A DNA stretch of 64,000 nucleotides from Candidatus Aenigmatarchaeota archaeon. Its GTDB lineage: Archaea > Aenigmatarchaeota > Aenigmatarchaeia > QMZP01 > QMZT01. The notes beneath the pieces are model-generated. The model was not told where the DNA came from. It saw only the letters and a program-made list of their open reading frames with translations, and did not search any database. The position numbers and the translations under genes were made by a program. Numbering within the stretch: the stretch's first letter is position 1; every line of letters starts with the position of its first letter. The stretch is taken from assembly GCA_026397315.1 (NCBI GenBank), contig JAPLVC010000003.1, forward strand, positions 41,258 to 105,257, read 5' to 3'. Positions 40,732 to 49,446 of this stretch are shown piece by piece.

Positions 40732-40798
40732 CACTTCCTGAAAATGATATTGTCAGAAGTTTTAAAAATGATATATACACAAAAGTCAAAATAAGAGC

Positions 40799-41212
40799 AT
40801 GGATATCGCGGATGATGAAACGATTGGTTCTGAAGAGCAGGCCGAGCGGGAAAGGGAAGAATATGTCGACTTCGACTCGCTCAAGGAAAAAGTCAGGCAC
40901 TTTGTGCGCGAGCGCGACTGGGAGAAATACCACAACCCGAAGGACATAGCCATATCGATTGCCGTCGAAGCCGGCGAGCTGTTGGAGATATTCCAGTGGA
41001 TGCAGCCGGACGAACTGGCGAAGGTCAAGGACAACGAGCAGGTCGTGGAGAAGATACGAGGCGAACTTGCCGACGTAATAAATCACTGCATCAGCCTTGC
41101 AAACAACCTGGACCTCGACATCCCCACGCTGGTCGTGGATAAGCTGAAAAAGGCAGAGAAGAAATACCCCAAGGAACAGTTCATGGGCGTCTGGCAGAAG
41201 CCTGAAGGATAG
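40799..41212 (+). CDS. MazG-like nucleotide pyrophosphohydrolase
   Basis: 137 aa, all-alpha NTP pyrophosphatase of the MazG/dCTPase type that removes unwanted dNTPs. Metal-binding pattern EAGELLEIFQWMQ (EExxE-like) and the later GELADVINHCISLA (ExxD). N-terminal ~25 residues are acidic and extra. The KYHNPKDIAISIAVEAGELL segment is typical. Confidence 0.88.
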   Translation: MDIADDETIGSEEQAEREREEYVDFDSLKEKVRHFVRERDWEKYHNPKDIAISIAVEAGELLEIFQWMQPDELAKVKDNEQVVEKIRGELADVINHCISLANNLDLDIPTLVVDKLKKAEKKYPKEQFMGVWQKPEG

Positions 41213-41247
41213 GCTCCGGATTTAAAAGTTCCGGCTAATTTTAAAGC

Positions 41248-41742
41248 ATGAACGGGCTTAATAAAAAGAATTACATGACGCTTCTTGAGTTCGCAGGAGT
41301 AATCGGAAACCCGAAATGCGCTGAATGCCCGCTCAACAGGTTTTACGAGAATGGATACGCGGCCCTGCGCGAAGGCAGGGAAGGCGACGCGGTCGTGCTT
41401 CTCGAAAAAGCCTCGGAATCACTGCTCTCGCAGAACATGGAGTGCTGCGGCGTATGGGGTTCGCTGGGCTACATCCTTGGCATAGGAAAAACCCTGGCGC
41501 CCATTTACAAAAAAGAGCTTATGAGAGACCTTTCCAGCAGCCATACCCCGGAAAAGGCCAGCCTGGCCATGAGCATATCCGGGCTTTCCTCGACCGATGA
41601 AATCAACGACGTCCTGGCGTTATCCGGCAAATACATGGAAGTTGCTGATTACAGGAAAAAAATGGACTGGTTGAACATCATGCACCTGAAAGTAAAGGGA
41701 ATGATGCTCACGAATCTGGTGAAAGCCGGAATTTTCGATTAG
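41248..41742 (+). CDS. Unrecognised 164-aa protein
   Basis: Helical, with an early CAECPL motif and another CC at residue ~70 that may bind metal; TPR-like spacing around GYAALREGREGDAVVLLEKA. No family recognised. Confidence 0.6.
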   Translation: MNGLNKKNYMTLLEFAGVIGNPKCAECPLNRFYENGYAALREGREGDAVVLLEKASESLLSQNMECCGVWGSLGYILGIGKTLAPIYKKELMRDLSSSHTPEKASLAMSISGLSSTDEINDVLALSGKYMEVADYRKKMDWLNIMHLKVKGMMLTNLVKAGIFD

Positions 41743-41779
41743 CTCAAAAAGGTTTAATATCCGTTTCGCAATTCTTATC

Positions 41780-42304
41780 ATGAAAGTCATAGTCTTCCGC
41801 CTCGGCCACCGCATCTCCAGGGACCACCGCATCTCGACGCACTGCGGTCTCGTCGCCAGGGCGTTGGGCGCGGACGGCATCGTTTATTCAGGCGACCAGG
41901 ACCAGGCGATACTCGACAGCGTGACTCGCGTCCGTGAGGATTGGGGCGGGAAATTCTCCGTAGCTTATGAAAAGAGCTGGAAGAAGGTCGTGAAAGATTA
42001 CAAGCGAAAGGGTTATACAATCGTGCACCTGACCATGTACGGCATGCCAGTCCAGAAGAAGCTCAGCGGCTTGCGCAGGAAAGGAAAGCTGCTGGTCGTC
42101 GTGGGCGGGGAAAAAGTCCCCTGGGAGATGTATGAGATGGCAGACTTCAACGTCGCCGTCACCAGCCAGCCGCACTCGGAAATAGCCGCGCTGGCGGTTT
42201 TTCTTGACAGGATTTTCTTCAGCAAGGAACTGGACAAGAAATTTTCTAGGGCGAAAAAAACCGTCATCCCGCAGGAACGCGGGAAGAAGGTCATAGGGAA
42301 ATAG
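41780..42304 (+). CDS. trm56: tRNA (cytidine-56-2'-O)-methyltransferase Trm56
   Basis: 174-aa archaeal-specific SPOUT methyltransferase that methylates C56 in the T loop of tRNAs. N-terminal VFRLGHRISRDHRISTHCGL and the trefoil-knot SAM site KLLVVVGGEKVPWEMYEMAD are diagnostic. Length normal, with a short basic tail. It acts on the same T loop that an intron interrupts in tRNA-Ser(CGA). Confidence 0.94.
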   Translation: MKVIVFRLGHRISRDHRISTHCGLVARALGADGIVYSGDQDQAILDSVTRVREDWGGKFSVAYEKSWKKVVKDYKRKGYTIVHLTMYGMPVQKKLSGLRRKGKLLVVVGGEKVPWEMYEMADFNVAVTSQPHSEIAALAVFLDRIFFSKELDKKFSRAKKTVIPQERGKKVIGK

Positions 42305-42488
42305 GGAAGCCCGCATTTTTTTTATACTCTTCAATCAGCGTTTCCACAAGTTCCTGGCTGCTGTCGTCCACGCCGACGGCATAAAGGTTAAAATGGCCAG
42401 CTATGGTTTTTATGTCACTTTCAGAAAGGCCGTATTTGTTCAAATTGTTGAGCTTGGCTATGTACAGTTCCCATGAATTATTTAGCAT
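42291..42488 (-). CDS. 65-aa protein, unrecognised
   Basis: Short helical protein (MLNNSWELYIAKLNNLNKYG), no known motif; convergent with trm56 and overlapping its end by 14 bp. Confidence 0.45.
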   Translation of the reverse strand: MLNNSWELYIAKLNNLNKYGLSESDIKTIAGHFNLYAVGVDDSSQELVETLIEEYKKNAGFPISL

Positions 42489-42524
42489 GTTTTTACTTGA
42501 AGGCAAGTTTTTTAAACAGACCCT

Positions 42525-43532
42525 TCACTGGGAAAACATTATGTTCTCGAGAAGCGCCTTGGCTCTCTGTTTCTTCGCCTCGTCCAGCGTGACGACGACG
42601 AGACCCTCGTCGAATTGCCCGTAGACGATTTTGCTGCCGAGCGGGAGATGGATGGCGCACGGCAGGACAGCGAGGTCTTCTTCTCCGCTCACGGTAATCC
42701 TGACTTTTTTCTTCTTGAGCGTTGGTATCGACTTCTCGACGGCCTTCCATAGCCGGGCCGTTATGCGAGTCTTGGGATTCCTGACCTTTATCTCGGTTCC
42801 CTTGAAATGGATTTTATCCTTGAATTTGCCGCGCTTCTCCTTGCCGTCGACTATTATCATGTGCGGTTTTATGCCGCTTTTTATGAGCGAGTAGCTGGCC
42901 GAGTCGCCTACGGCGACGAGCAGGCCCCTGAAGCCTTTGAGCTCTTTCGCGACCATTCTGGTCGCCTCGATCTTGTCGCCTTTATAGAGCTTGCCGAAAG
43001 GCATCCTGAATTCCATGAGCAGTCGCTCGGGCACGGCCAGGTCTTTTTCCACGTAGCTCTGGTCGTTTATTATCTCCTCGATTTCCTTAGCGACGACTCC
43101 CGGTTTTTTTCTCGTCGTGTCAATCTCGTGGACGTTCTTGTGCGCTTCCTTCGCCTCGTCAATAATGACCTGCATCATTTCCGCCTCGATGTTCTCCGCA
43201 ACTTTCTCGGTGTGGAAGCCCTTTTTCAGCATGCGCTTTCTAAGGACGGTGGTGTCGGTCCTCAAAACAATCACCATGTCGCACGGCATGTCGTGCGCGT
43301 AATGGGACTCGATTATGAAATTCTTGTGCTCGTTTGCCAGAAGGTTGACTTCGGCTTTCAGCCGTTCGATGTCCACTATCTTTGACATGCGTTCGCTGTC
43401 GTAACCCTCGTAAAGTCCCTTCGCCGCGGCTATGCAATTCAGCGAGAACCAGTTCCAGCCCAGGCGTTTCGCCAGCGCCTTCGCCACTTCAGTCTTCCCG
43501 GTTCCTGGCGTGCCCGTGATGGCTATTATCAT
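42525..43532 (-). CDS. Fusion: AK6/Fap7-like kinase + GTP-dependent dephospho-CoA kinase
   Basis: 335 aa. Residues 1-157 are an AK6/Fap7-type adenylate kinase (P-loop GTPGTGKT, lid region VLRTDTTVLRKRML), a nucleotide kinase also used in 30S maturation. Residues ~160-335 are the archaeal DUF359 family (VPERLLMEFRMPFGKLY, GDSASYSLIKSGIKPHMIIV, GEEDLAVLPCAIHLPLGS), GTP-dependent dephospho-CoA kinase, last step of CoA synthesis. Both halves appear complete and are in one frame without a break, so this is a true fusion. These are normally separate genes. Confidence 0.88.
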   Translation of the reverse strand: MIIAITGTPGTGKTEVAKALAKRLGWNWFSLNCIAAAKGLYEGYDSERMSKIVDIERLKAEVNLLANEHKNFIIESHYAHDMPCDMVIVLRTDTTVLRKRMLKKGFHTEKVAENIEAEMMQVIIDEAKEAHKNVHEIDTTRKKPGVVAKEIEEIINDQSYVEKDLAVPERLLMEFRMPFGKLYKGDKIEATRMVAKELKGFRGLLVAVGDSASYSLIKSGIKPHMIIVDGKEKRGKFKDKIHFKGTEIKVRNPKTRITARLWKAVEKSIPTLKKKKVRITVSGEEDLAVLPCAIHLPLGSKIVYGQFDEGLVVVTLDEAKKQRAKALLENIMFSQ

Positions 43533-43598
43533 ATAATAATGTTTGTCCAGCCCTCTTATATCCTGCGGCGGCGCAGGCTTTTAACATTCGCGCTTCAA

Positions 43599-44375
43599 AT
43601 GAATACTATGTTCAGGAAAGACAAGAAGAGGAGCTTCTGGGATTCGGTGAAGAAGGTAATACGCCTGGCCGACGTCCTGCTGCTCCTGCTTGACGCGCGT
43701 TTCGTGGACGAATCGAGAAACATCGAGATAGAAGACAAGGTCAGGCTCGCGAGGAAGCCGCTCATTTACGTCGTCACAAAGTCTGACATGGTGGGCAAGC
43801 GGAAGGCAGAGTCGCAGAAGGGCAAGATGAGCCCGTGCGTATTCATTTCCGCGAAAGACCACACAGGCAGGGCGAAGCTCAAGGAGCGCATAATCATCGA
43901 GGCCGAGCGACGCTTCGGCAAGAAGGCTAGGATAAACATCGGCGTGCTCGGCTATCCCAACGTGGGCAAGTCGTCGCTCATCAACTACATGAAGGGCCAG
44001 CACTCCGCCAGGACCAGCAGCCTCAGCGGTTATACGAAGTTCGCCCAGGTCATAAAGAGCGACAACAGGCTTTACTTCATAGACACGCCGGGAGTCATAC
44101 CCTACATGGAAAAAGACGCTGTCAAACACGTCTCGATGAGTGTCATCGACTCCACCAAGGTGCACGACCCGGACCTCATGGTCGCGGAGCTCATGCGCAG
44201 GCATCCCGGGAAGATAGAAGCCTATTTCGGCGTCGCCGTCCATGAAGACAAGCAGAAGACAATCGAAGAAATCGCTCTCCAGAAGCACATGCTCTTGCGC
44301 GGAGGCGTGCCTGATGTTGAGCGCATGTGCAGGCTGATAATAAAGAACTTCCAGTCGGGCAAAATAAAAATCTGA
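43599..44375 (+). CDS. Circularly permuted GTPase, YlqF/RbgA family
   Basis: 258 aa. GTPase motifs in permuted order: G4 TKSD (VVTKSDMV), G5 ISAKDHTG, G1 GYPNVGKSSLIN, G3 DTPGVIP. Such GTPases assist assembly of the large ribosomal subunit. A compact archaeal form lacking the long RNA-binding C-terminus of RbgA. Divergent from the kinase fusion gene. Confidence 0.88.
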   Translation: MNTMFRKDKKRSFWDSVKKVIRLADVLLLLLDARFVDESRNIEIEDKVRLARKPLIYVVTKSDMVGKRKAESQKGKMSPCVFISAKDHTGRAKLKERIIIEAERRFGKKARINIGVLGYPNVGKSSLINYMKGQHSARTSSLSGYTKFAQVIKSDNRLYFIDTPGVIPYMEKDAVKHVSMSVIDSTKVHDPDLMVAELMRRHPGKIEAYFGVAVHEDKQKTIEEIALQKHMLLRGGVPDVERMCRLIIKNFQSGKIKI

Positions 44376-44442
44376 ATGCCGTAATCATAAATCTTAAAAA
44401 CCACGGAACCATTAGATTGTTATCTGTTGACAGGGTATCATT

Positions 44443-45390
44443 ATGCATCTCGAGATATGGACGGAGAAATACAGGCCCAAGATGCTGGAAGACGTGATCG
44501 ACCAGAAGCACGTCGTTTCGCGCCTGAAGGCCTGGGTCAAGAGCGGCTCGATACCTCACATGCTTTTCGCAGGGCCGGCCGGAGTGGGCAAGACTACGGT
44601 CGCGCTATGCCTCGCACGCGAACTCTTCGGCAGCAACTGGAAGAGCAATTTTCAGGAGACAAATGCATCGGATGAAAGAGGCATCAACATCGTGCGCGGG
44701 CGAGTGAAGGAATTCGCGCGCATGAAGTCCATGGGCTCAGAATTCAAAATCGTGTTTCTCGACGAGTCGGACGCGCTCACGCAGGAGGCGCAGCAGGCGC
44801 TCAGGCGAACGATGGAGCGCTTCTCCGATTCGTGCCGTTTCATTCTTTCATGCAATTATTCCAGCAGGATAATCGACCCGATACAGTCGAGAACTTCCGT
44901 CTTTCGTTTTAAACGCCTCAACAAGGAAAGCGTCAAGGAATACATGAAGCGCATCGCGGCCGGAGAGAAGATTCAGGTTAATGACGACGCGCTTGACGCG
45001 ATTTTCGAGATTTCCGAGGGCGACCTGAGAAAAGCGACCAATCTTCTTCAGTCGAGCTCGGCGCTGGGCAAGGTCACAAAGGAAAGCGTATACGATGCCG
45101 CGGCGCAGTCGAAGCCCGAGGACATCCGCAACATGATAGAGAGCGCGATGGCCGGCAAATTCATGGACGCGAGGAAGAAGCTATACGAACTGCTCATAAC
45201 CCAGGGCCTTTCCGGCGAGGACGTCATAAAGGGGATACACAAGGAAATCTTCGACCTGAAGCTTGCCGAGGAGACTAAGATACAGCTCGCCGAGAAAATA
45301 GGCGAGTTCGAGTTCCGCCTGAACCAGGGCGGCTCGCCTGAGATACAGCTCGAGGCATTGCTGGCCCAGTTCATGAAGCACGGCAAATAA
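44443..45390 (+). CDS. rfcS: Replication factor C small subunit
   Basis: 315-aa clamp-loader small subunit. WTEKYRPKML at the N-terminus, Walker A GPAGVGKTT, Walker B VFLDESDAL, arginine-finger region (ILSCNYSSRIIDPIQSRTS; SRC motif degenerate) and GDLRKATNLLQ sensor 2. Together with RfcL (37621-38808) it provides the whole archaeal clamp loader. A TCTTAAAAA box lies ~50 bp upstream. Confidence 0.95.
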   Translation: MHLEIWTEKYRPKMLEDVIDQKHVVSRLKAWVKSGSIPHMLFAGPAGVGKTTVALCLARELFGSNWKSNFQETNASDERGINIVRGRVKEFARMKSMGSEFKIVFLDESDALTQEAQQALRRTMERFSDSCRFILSCNYSSRIIDPIQSRTSVFRFKRLNKESVKEYMKRIAAGEKIQVNDDALDAIFEISEGDLRKATNLLQSSSALGKVTKESVYDAAAQSKPEDIRNMIESAMAGKFMDARKKLYELLITQGLSGEDVIKGIHKEIFDLKLAEETKIQLAEKIGEFEFRLNQGGSPEIQLEALLAQFMKHGK

Positions 45391-45401
45391 AAAAATTTTT
45401 A

Positions 45402-45959
45402 TTAAAGCCCTAATTTTTCAAAAGCTAGTCTAATCGAAGGATTTTGTGGAGGAACTTCGTTCTTGATTATTGGCGGCTTCATAGGTTCTTCCGGTTTGAA
45501 TATTCCGTCACCTAAAAGCTCATATTCGGCAAATGCTCTTATTGCATGCATTTGACCTCTTTCAGAATGGATATAAGAATTATATGTCATTGCTAGCATT
45601 TCCAGTAATTTACGATTATCACTGCATATGAATTGAAATATTTTTTTTGCAGCATTTTCTTTCAACTTAAGACCGGATTGCAGATTTTGCACACATTTTT
45701 GCTCAATTATTTTACCCTTTTCGGCATTCACTACAAATTCATAACTTTTACCGACAAGGTCTTTATATTTTTCAGCTTCAGGACGTCCCTGAATTTCTGT
45801 CAATATTTCATTATATCGATTTCTTATCTTTCTGTCCAAGTAAAAAGCTACAGGATTCCTTTCAATCAAACATTGCAGAGGATAAAGAGTCATGTTTTGA
45901 ATTTTTATTAAAAATTTTATAAAATCGGCATGTTCCTTAATCGGCTCTAGTTTTCTCAA
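45402..45959 (-). CDS. Unrecognised 185-aa protein
   Basis: Helical soluble protein beginning with TTG at 45959, inside the end of alaX (23-bp overlap); no other start fits nearby. AT-rich and ends in a proline-rich segment (EEPMKPPIIKNEVPPQNPS). No known motif. Confidence 0.55.
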   Translation of the reverse strand: MRKLEPIKEHADFIKFLIKIQNMTLYPLQCLIERNPVAFYLDRKIRNRYNEILTEIQGRPEAEKYKDLVGKSYEFVVNAEKGKIIEQKCVQNLQSGLKLKENAAKKIFQFICSDNRKLLEMLAMTYNSYIHSERGQMHAIRAFAEYELLGDGIFKPEEPMKPPIIKNEVPPQNPSIRLAFEKLGL

Positions 45960-46665
45960 GCTCGAACCTGACGCGTATCGTATCCTTGCCTTTGTTGTCG
46001 ACCTTCGTTATCCTTATGTGGCCGATTTCTGCCGTGTTCGCGACGTGCGTGCCGCCGCAGGGGACTTTGTCCGCGCCCTCGATTTCGACGATGCGGACTT
46101 CCTTTACCGATTCCGGCAGGCGCGCGAACAAACGCCTCCGCCTCTCATCGACGGACTTGAGCACTTCATCACGGGCGGTGAAATATATCTTTACCGGCAG
46201 CGCGTCGTCGACTGCCTTGTTGAACTTCGTGGTAAGAATGTCGATGAAGTCCGTTGGAGGCGTTAATGGATTGAAGTCGATGCGCGAATAATCAAGCTCT
46301 ATCTGGTTCCCCGCCGTCGAGGAGCCCCATAGGTCGAGCACAATCGCCGAAAGCAGGTGCTGCGCGGTATGCATGCACATGAACGTGTGGCGCTTATCCC
46401 AGTCTATCGCGCCTTTCACGAGCGTCTCGTGGACCGGCGCTTCTGTGAAGTGCTTGACCACGCCCGCGTCTTTCTGAACACTGGTCACGCGAATGCCGTT
46501 CAGCGTTCCAGTATCGCTGCTCTGGCCGCCGCCAAGCGGGTAAAAAGCAGTCTTGTCCAGCACGACGAAATGGCGTCCTCCGTCCTCGCCGCGCTGGAGG
46601 ACCCTCGCCTCGAATTCCCTCAGGTAACAGTCGCGCATGTAAAGCATTTCAGTTTGCATAATCAT
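45937..46665 (-). CDS. alaX: Alanyl-tRNA editing protein AlaX
   Basis: About 242-aa free-standing editing domain (AlaX-M type) that hydrolyses mischarged Ser-tRNA-Ala. Zinc ligands in MHTAQHLLSA (HxxxH) and VPCGGTHVAN (CGGTH). N-terminal glycine-rich FYPLGGGQSSDTG is also conserved. Its start overlaps the prs stop by one base (TGATG), so the two are translationally coupled. Confidence 0.92.
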   Translation of the reverse strand: MIMQTEMLYMRDCYLREFEARVLQRGEDGGRHFVVLDKTAFYPLGGGQSSDTGTLNGIRVTSVQKDAGVVKHFTEAPVHETLVKGAIDWDKRHTFMCMHTAQHLLSAIVLDLWGSSTAGNQIELDYSRIDFNPLTPPTDFIDILTTKFNKAVDDALPVKIYFTARDEVLKSVDERRRRLFARLPESVKEVRIVEIEGADKVPCGGTHVANTAEIGHIRITKVDNKGKDTIRVRFELEKTRAD

Positions 46666-47561
46666 CAGAAATTCTTTTTAAGAAAGTCCGCGGCCTGCTT
46701 TATCACTGAAAATTTCGTGACCGGGGTCTCGATGGTGTCGCTGGCGTAATACTCGTCGGACTCGTCGCGTATGAGGTCTATCGAGTCCTTCCTGAACTGG
46801 CCGTTATAAACGGAAATCGCGTGGACCGCGATGCAGATTATCTTCTTAGCGTTCGCCTTCCTGCCCATCTGCACGGCCTTGTACATCGTGCCTCCGGACG
46901 ACGTTATGTCGTCGAAGATTATGAGCTCCTTACCGGTAAGGTCGGGGATGACCGCGGACGACTGTATCTCGCCCGTTATGTAATCGCGTTTCTTGTAGAC
47001 TGCGAGCGTCTCGCCCTTTATCGCCTTTGCGAGTATTTCGACATTCCCTTTGGTGGTCATGTCGGGCGCGATAACGATGGGTTTCTTGAAGCCCATGCCC
47101 CTGAGGAAGTCCGCCGCTGAAGAAGTGGCGTCTATGTTGTATACGCGCTTGTCTATCCAGCCCTCCTGCCTGAAGTCGTGGCTTGTAACGTTGACCATGA
47201 GGTCGCACTTGGACGAAAGCGCAGCCCTGACGCTTTTCAGCGACACCACTTCGCCCGGGGTGAACTCCTTGTCCTGGCGCGCGTATGGTATGTAAGGCAT
47301 GACGAGGCACGTCTTCTTCGCGCCCAGCTCCTTTATCGTGTCGAGGACGAAAAGCGCCTCTGTGAACATCTTATCCTGGTTCATGCCCGGCGTGCGGCCG
47401 CGCACTACGAGAATGACCTTGGCGCCTTTTAGCTGCTCCGGGTCGGATATCTTGAAGTTGCTCTCGCCGTCGGGGAAAACCTTGCTCTCTATCCTGACGT
47501 GGCCTGCTTTCATCTCTTTTGCAAGGCCTTCCGAAAACCTGTCCCTGCCCAGAACAATCAT
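46665..47561 (-). CDS. prs: Ribose-phosphate pyrophosphokinase
   Basis: 298 aa from ATG 47561 (MIVLGRDRF). Makes PRPP from ribose 5-phosphate and ATP for nucleotide and histidine synthesis. PRPP-binding loop IIFDDITSSGGT and the catalytic flexible loop YIPYARQDKEFTPGE are present, as are VKTDGES-like FPDGESNFKI residues. Upstream codons (MAYIFISG...) are probably not used. Confidence 0.94.
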   Translation of the reverse strand: MIVLGRDRFSEGLAKEMKAGHVRIESKVFPDGESNFKISDPEQLKGAKVILVVRGRTPGMNQDKMFTEALFVLDTIKELGAKKTCLVMPYIPYARQDKEFTPGEVVSLKSVRAALSSKCDLMVNVTSHDFRQEGWIDKRVYNIDATSSAADFLRGMGFKKPIVIAPDMTTKGNVEILAKAIKGETLAVYKKRDYITGEIQSSAVIPDLTGKELIIFDDITSSGGTMYKAVQMGRKANAKKIICIAVHAISVYNGQFRKDSIDLIRDESDEYYASDTIETPVTKFSVIKQAADFLKKNF

Positions 47562-47649
47562 AAAGAAATGTAGTATGCCCGATATAAAAATGTAAGCCAT
47601 TCGCTAGCGCATGCGGAAACTTTTTAATCCCGTAAAACAATTTTTTAGC

Positions 47650-47880
47650 ATGTCAAAGGAAGAAACACGCGAAGAAAAGAAAAGCGTCTCCCTGTGGTGG
47701 ATGTTCGTGCCGGTATTCTTCGGAGTGGCCGGCGGCTGGCTCGCCTGGCAGCAGCACAAGGAAAGGGAGAGGGAAATGGCGAGGATAATGCTCGTCATAG
47801 GCATAGTGTTCACCGCGATAATACTGCTTCTTTACATATGGCTCGTTTCCGGCGTTAGAATCCCGCTGGTCCACCTCTGA
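47650..47880 (+). CDS. 76-aa two-helix membrane protein
   Basis: Charged N-terminus (MSKEETREEKKS), two TM helices (WWMFVPVFFGVAGGWLAW and IMLVIGIVFTAIILLLYIW). Similar small membrane proteins are common in archaea. TTTTTAATC about 25 bp upstream. Confidence 0.6.
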   Translation: MSKEETREEKKSVSLWWMFVPVFFGVAGGWLAWQQHKEREREMARIMLVIGIVFTAIILLLYIWLVSGVRIPLVHL

Positions 47881-47931
47881 AGGCGCCAGCTTAAATAATT
47901 CCAGCCTCAATAATAAAACAAGTGATATTTT

Positions 47932-48087
47932 ATGATGTGCCCCATCCGCAGCCTTAACAGCCACGCTTCAGACGAATGTGTCGAGAGGCACTGCGCTTTC
48001 TGGAACAAAAATGAATGCGTGATAACAGGATTTCTGAGAAGCTTCGTCAAAGGGAATGCAGATGACAGGGATGAGGCATCGATGTAG
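47932..48087 (+). CDS. 51-aa cysteine-containing protein
   Basis: CPIR near the start, then DECVERHCAFWNKNECVI; the spacing of five cysteines resembles small archaeal metal-binding proteins with C-x-x-x-x-CAxW motif. Role unknown. Confidence 0.55.
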   Translation: MMCPIRSLNSHASDECVERHCAFWNKNECVITGFLRSFVKGNADDRDEASM

Positions 48088-48124
48088 GCAGGAATAAGCT
48101 GTAAATAAAAAAATAAATGCCAGT

Positions 48125-48640
48125 TTACTTGCCCAAGCTCATTATATCATTAAGATTAAGGCCCTTTATTTCGCCGCTCTTCACCGCTTGCACCATGCGC
48201 TGCTCCAGGCCTTCGTAATTCTGCGAGTCGGTCCTCTGCTTCAGCTCCAGCGCCAGCTCATAGCTGACGTAGACCGTGCGCTGCGGCGTTTCTGACGACT
48301 CGGTTATCTTTCCGCCCTCTATCTTCAAAACCTGGCAGTAGTTGTAGTCCTTGAACACGCAGAACTTTATCGGGTTGCCTATCTTAGCCAGGATGTTAAG
48401 CGAGCTGCCGGCATCGGACGAAGTCAGAGTCTCCAAGAGATTCGATAGCTGCGCGTCGCTTTTCATGTCCTTTTCAGGCAGGTTCGGTGGCGCCTGGTTG
48501 AACATGAAGTTGATCATGTCAGCGAAGCCGATTTTCTCGCCCATGACTTCAGTAATGGGAAAGTTGGTCACGTAAAGCCCGCCGAACACTGCGGTTATAA
48601 CAAGCGGTATTAACAAAACTAGCATGCCGATGCCTTTCAT
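48125..48640 (-). CDS. Unrecognised membrane-anchored protein, ~171 aa
   Basis: N-terminal anchor (GMLVLLIPLVITAVFGGLYV) then a soluble extracytoplasmic domain of ~140 residues with two cysteines (FCVFKDYNYCQV). No known family. ATG 48640 preferred over GTG 48649. Confidence 0.6.
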   Translation of the reverse strand: MKGIGMLVLLIPLVITAVFGGLYVTNFPITEVMGEKIGFADMINFMFNQAPPNLPEKDMKSDAQLSNLLETLTSSDAGSSLNILAKIGNPIKFCVFKDYNYCQVLKIEGGKITESSETPQRTVYVSYELALELKQRTDSQNYEGLEQRMVQAVKSGEIKGLNLNDIMSLGK

Positions 48641-48664
48641 GTTCCCCACCCCACTACAACGTCT

Positions 48665-48862
48665 CTACCTGCAGCATTTCTTGGCCAGGAGGAAAACGCC
48701 CAGTATGAGGAAAATTATCGTCCAACTGCCCACGCCCGCTATAAAACCGACATCGCGCGCTAGGAACAGCAGACCTATCACCAAAAGGGCAATTCCCAGT
48801 GTGGATCCGTGCGCACCATGACAGCAGCAGTGTCCGTTTTCCTTGCTTTCTTTGTTTGCCAT
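48665..48862 (-). CDS. 65-aa membrane protein
   Basis: Cysteine/histidine-rich start (NGHCCCHGAHGS), two TM helices (LGIALLVIGLLFLA and WTIIFLILGVFLLA). Might bind metal at the membrane face. No family recognised. Confidence 0.55.
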   Translation of the reverse strand: MANKESKENGHCCCHGAHGSTLGIALLVIGLLFLARDVGFIAGVGSWTIIFLILGVFLLAKKCCR

Positions 48863-48905
48863 GATATATAGTTGTTTGGAGCCGCTTAAAAACAAGTTCC
48901 ATTTA

Positions 48906-49211
48906 TTAAGTCTCGTTATGTCTTGGCTTTAAGCGGCTTATTATTTTGTCAACTATCAGTGCAATAAAATAAGAGTAGAATGGTATTAGCACCAAACTAA
49001 ACATAAAGCCAGTGCTTCCGAAAAACTCCACTAATATCAAAGGCGGGCTGATCGCATAAGATTGTTTATCACACTTCATTCCCTCTTCTCCACCACCCAC
49101 CGGACTTATCCCATCGTTGCAAAATTCACGTACAGGCAAAAAACATATAACCAACAATGCTAAGAAAACAATCATGCTGATGGTAGATTTGAGCTTGAGG
49201 CTCGTTTTCAT
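48906..49211 (-). CDS. Unrecognised ~101-aa membrane protein
   Basis: Two TM segments (TISMIVFLALLVICFLP and GFMFSLVLIPFYSYFIALIV) and a cysteine-containing loop. It is the last gene before the mobile element and cannot be assigned to host or element. Confidence 0.5.
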   Translation of the reverse strand: MKTSLKLKSTISMIVFLALLVICFLPVREFCNDGISPVGGGEEGMKCDKQSYAISPPLILVEFFGSTGFMFSLVLIPFYSYFIALIVDKIISRLKPRHNET

Positions 49212-49345
49212 GAATATCAATTGTCAGCTTCACTTAAATAACACATAACACAAGCCCCAGGAGGGCTTCATAACAGGCGCGGAGACTACTTCTGGTGAAA
49301 AACCTGCAGAAAACGCTAAATCCAAGACTCTGGGGCGCACTGAAA

Positions 49346-49446
49346 GGAAAAACCGACATGCAGTGGGAAATGTCAACGGCAAGAAAATCAATGTCAACGG
49401 AAAAAACCGACACACTGCGGGAAATGTCAACGGTCAATGTCAACGG
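49346..49446. repeat. Iterons (ATGTCAACGG) at the left end of the mobile element
   Basis: ATGTCAACGG occurs four times in one orientation: 49370-49379, 49391-49400, 49424-49433, 49437-49446. Copies 1 and 3 sit in a longer imperfect repeat that starts GGAAAAACCGACA. A fifth near-copy (ATGTCAACGA) is at 49634 and a perfect inverted copy (CCGTTGACAT) at 49664-49673, both inside the following gene. Such iterons are typical binding sites of replication initiators or autoregulators; here they overlap the 5' end of a winged-helix gene. Confidence 0.75.

Noticed and set aside
49252..49268. AAGCCC-AGGGCTT hairpin between 48.9-kb gene and the element as a terminator
   Set aside because: It lies upstream, not downstream, of the minus-strand gene and has no T tract; could be a random inverted repeat.
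49363..49446. VNGK-repeat peptide at the start of the winged-helix gene as a real protein repeat
   Set aside because: The repeats are DNA iterons and occur also in inverted orientation; the protein domain starts after them.
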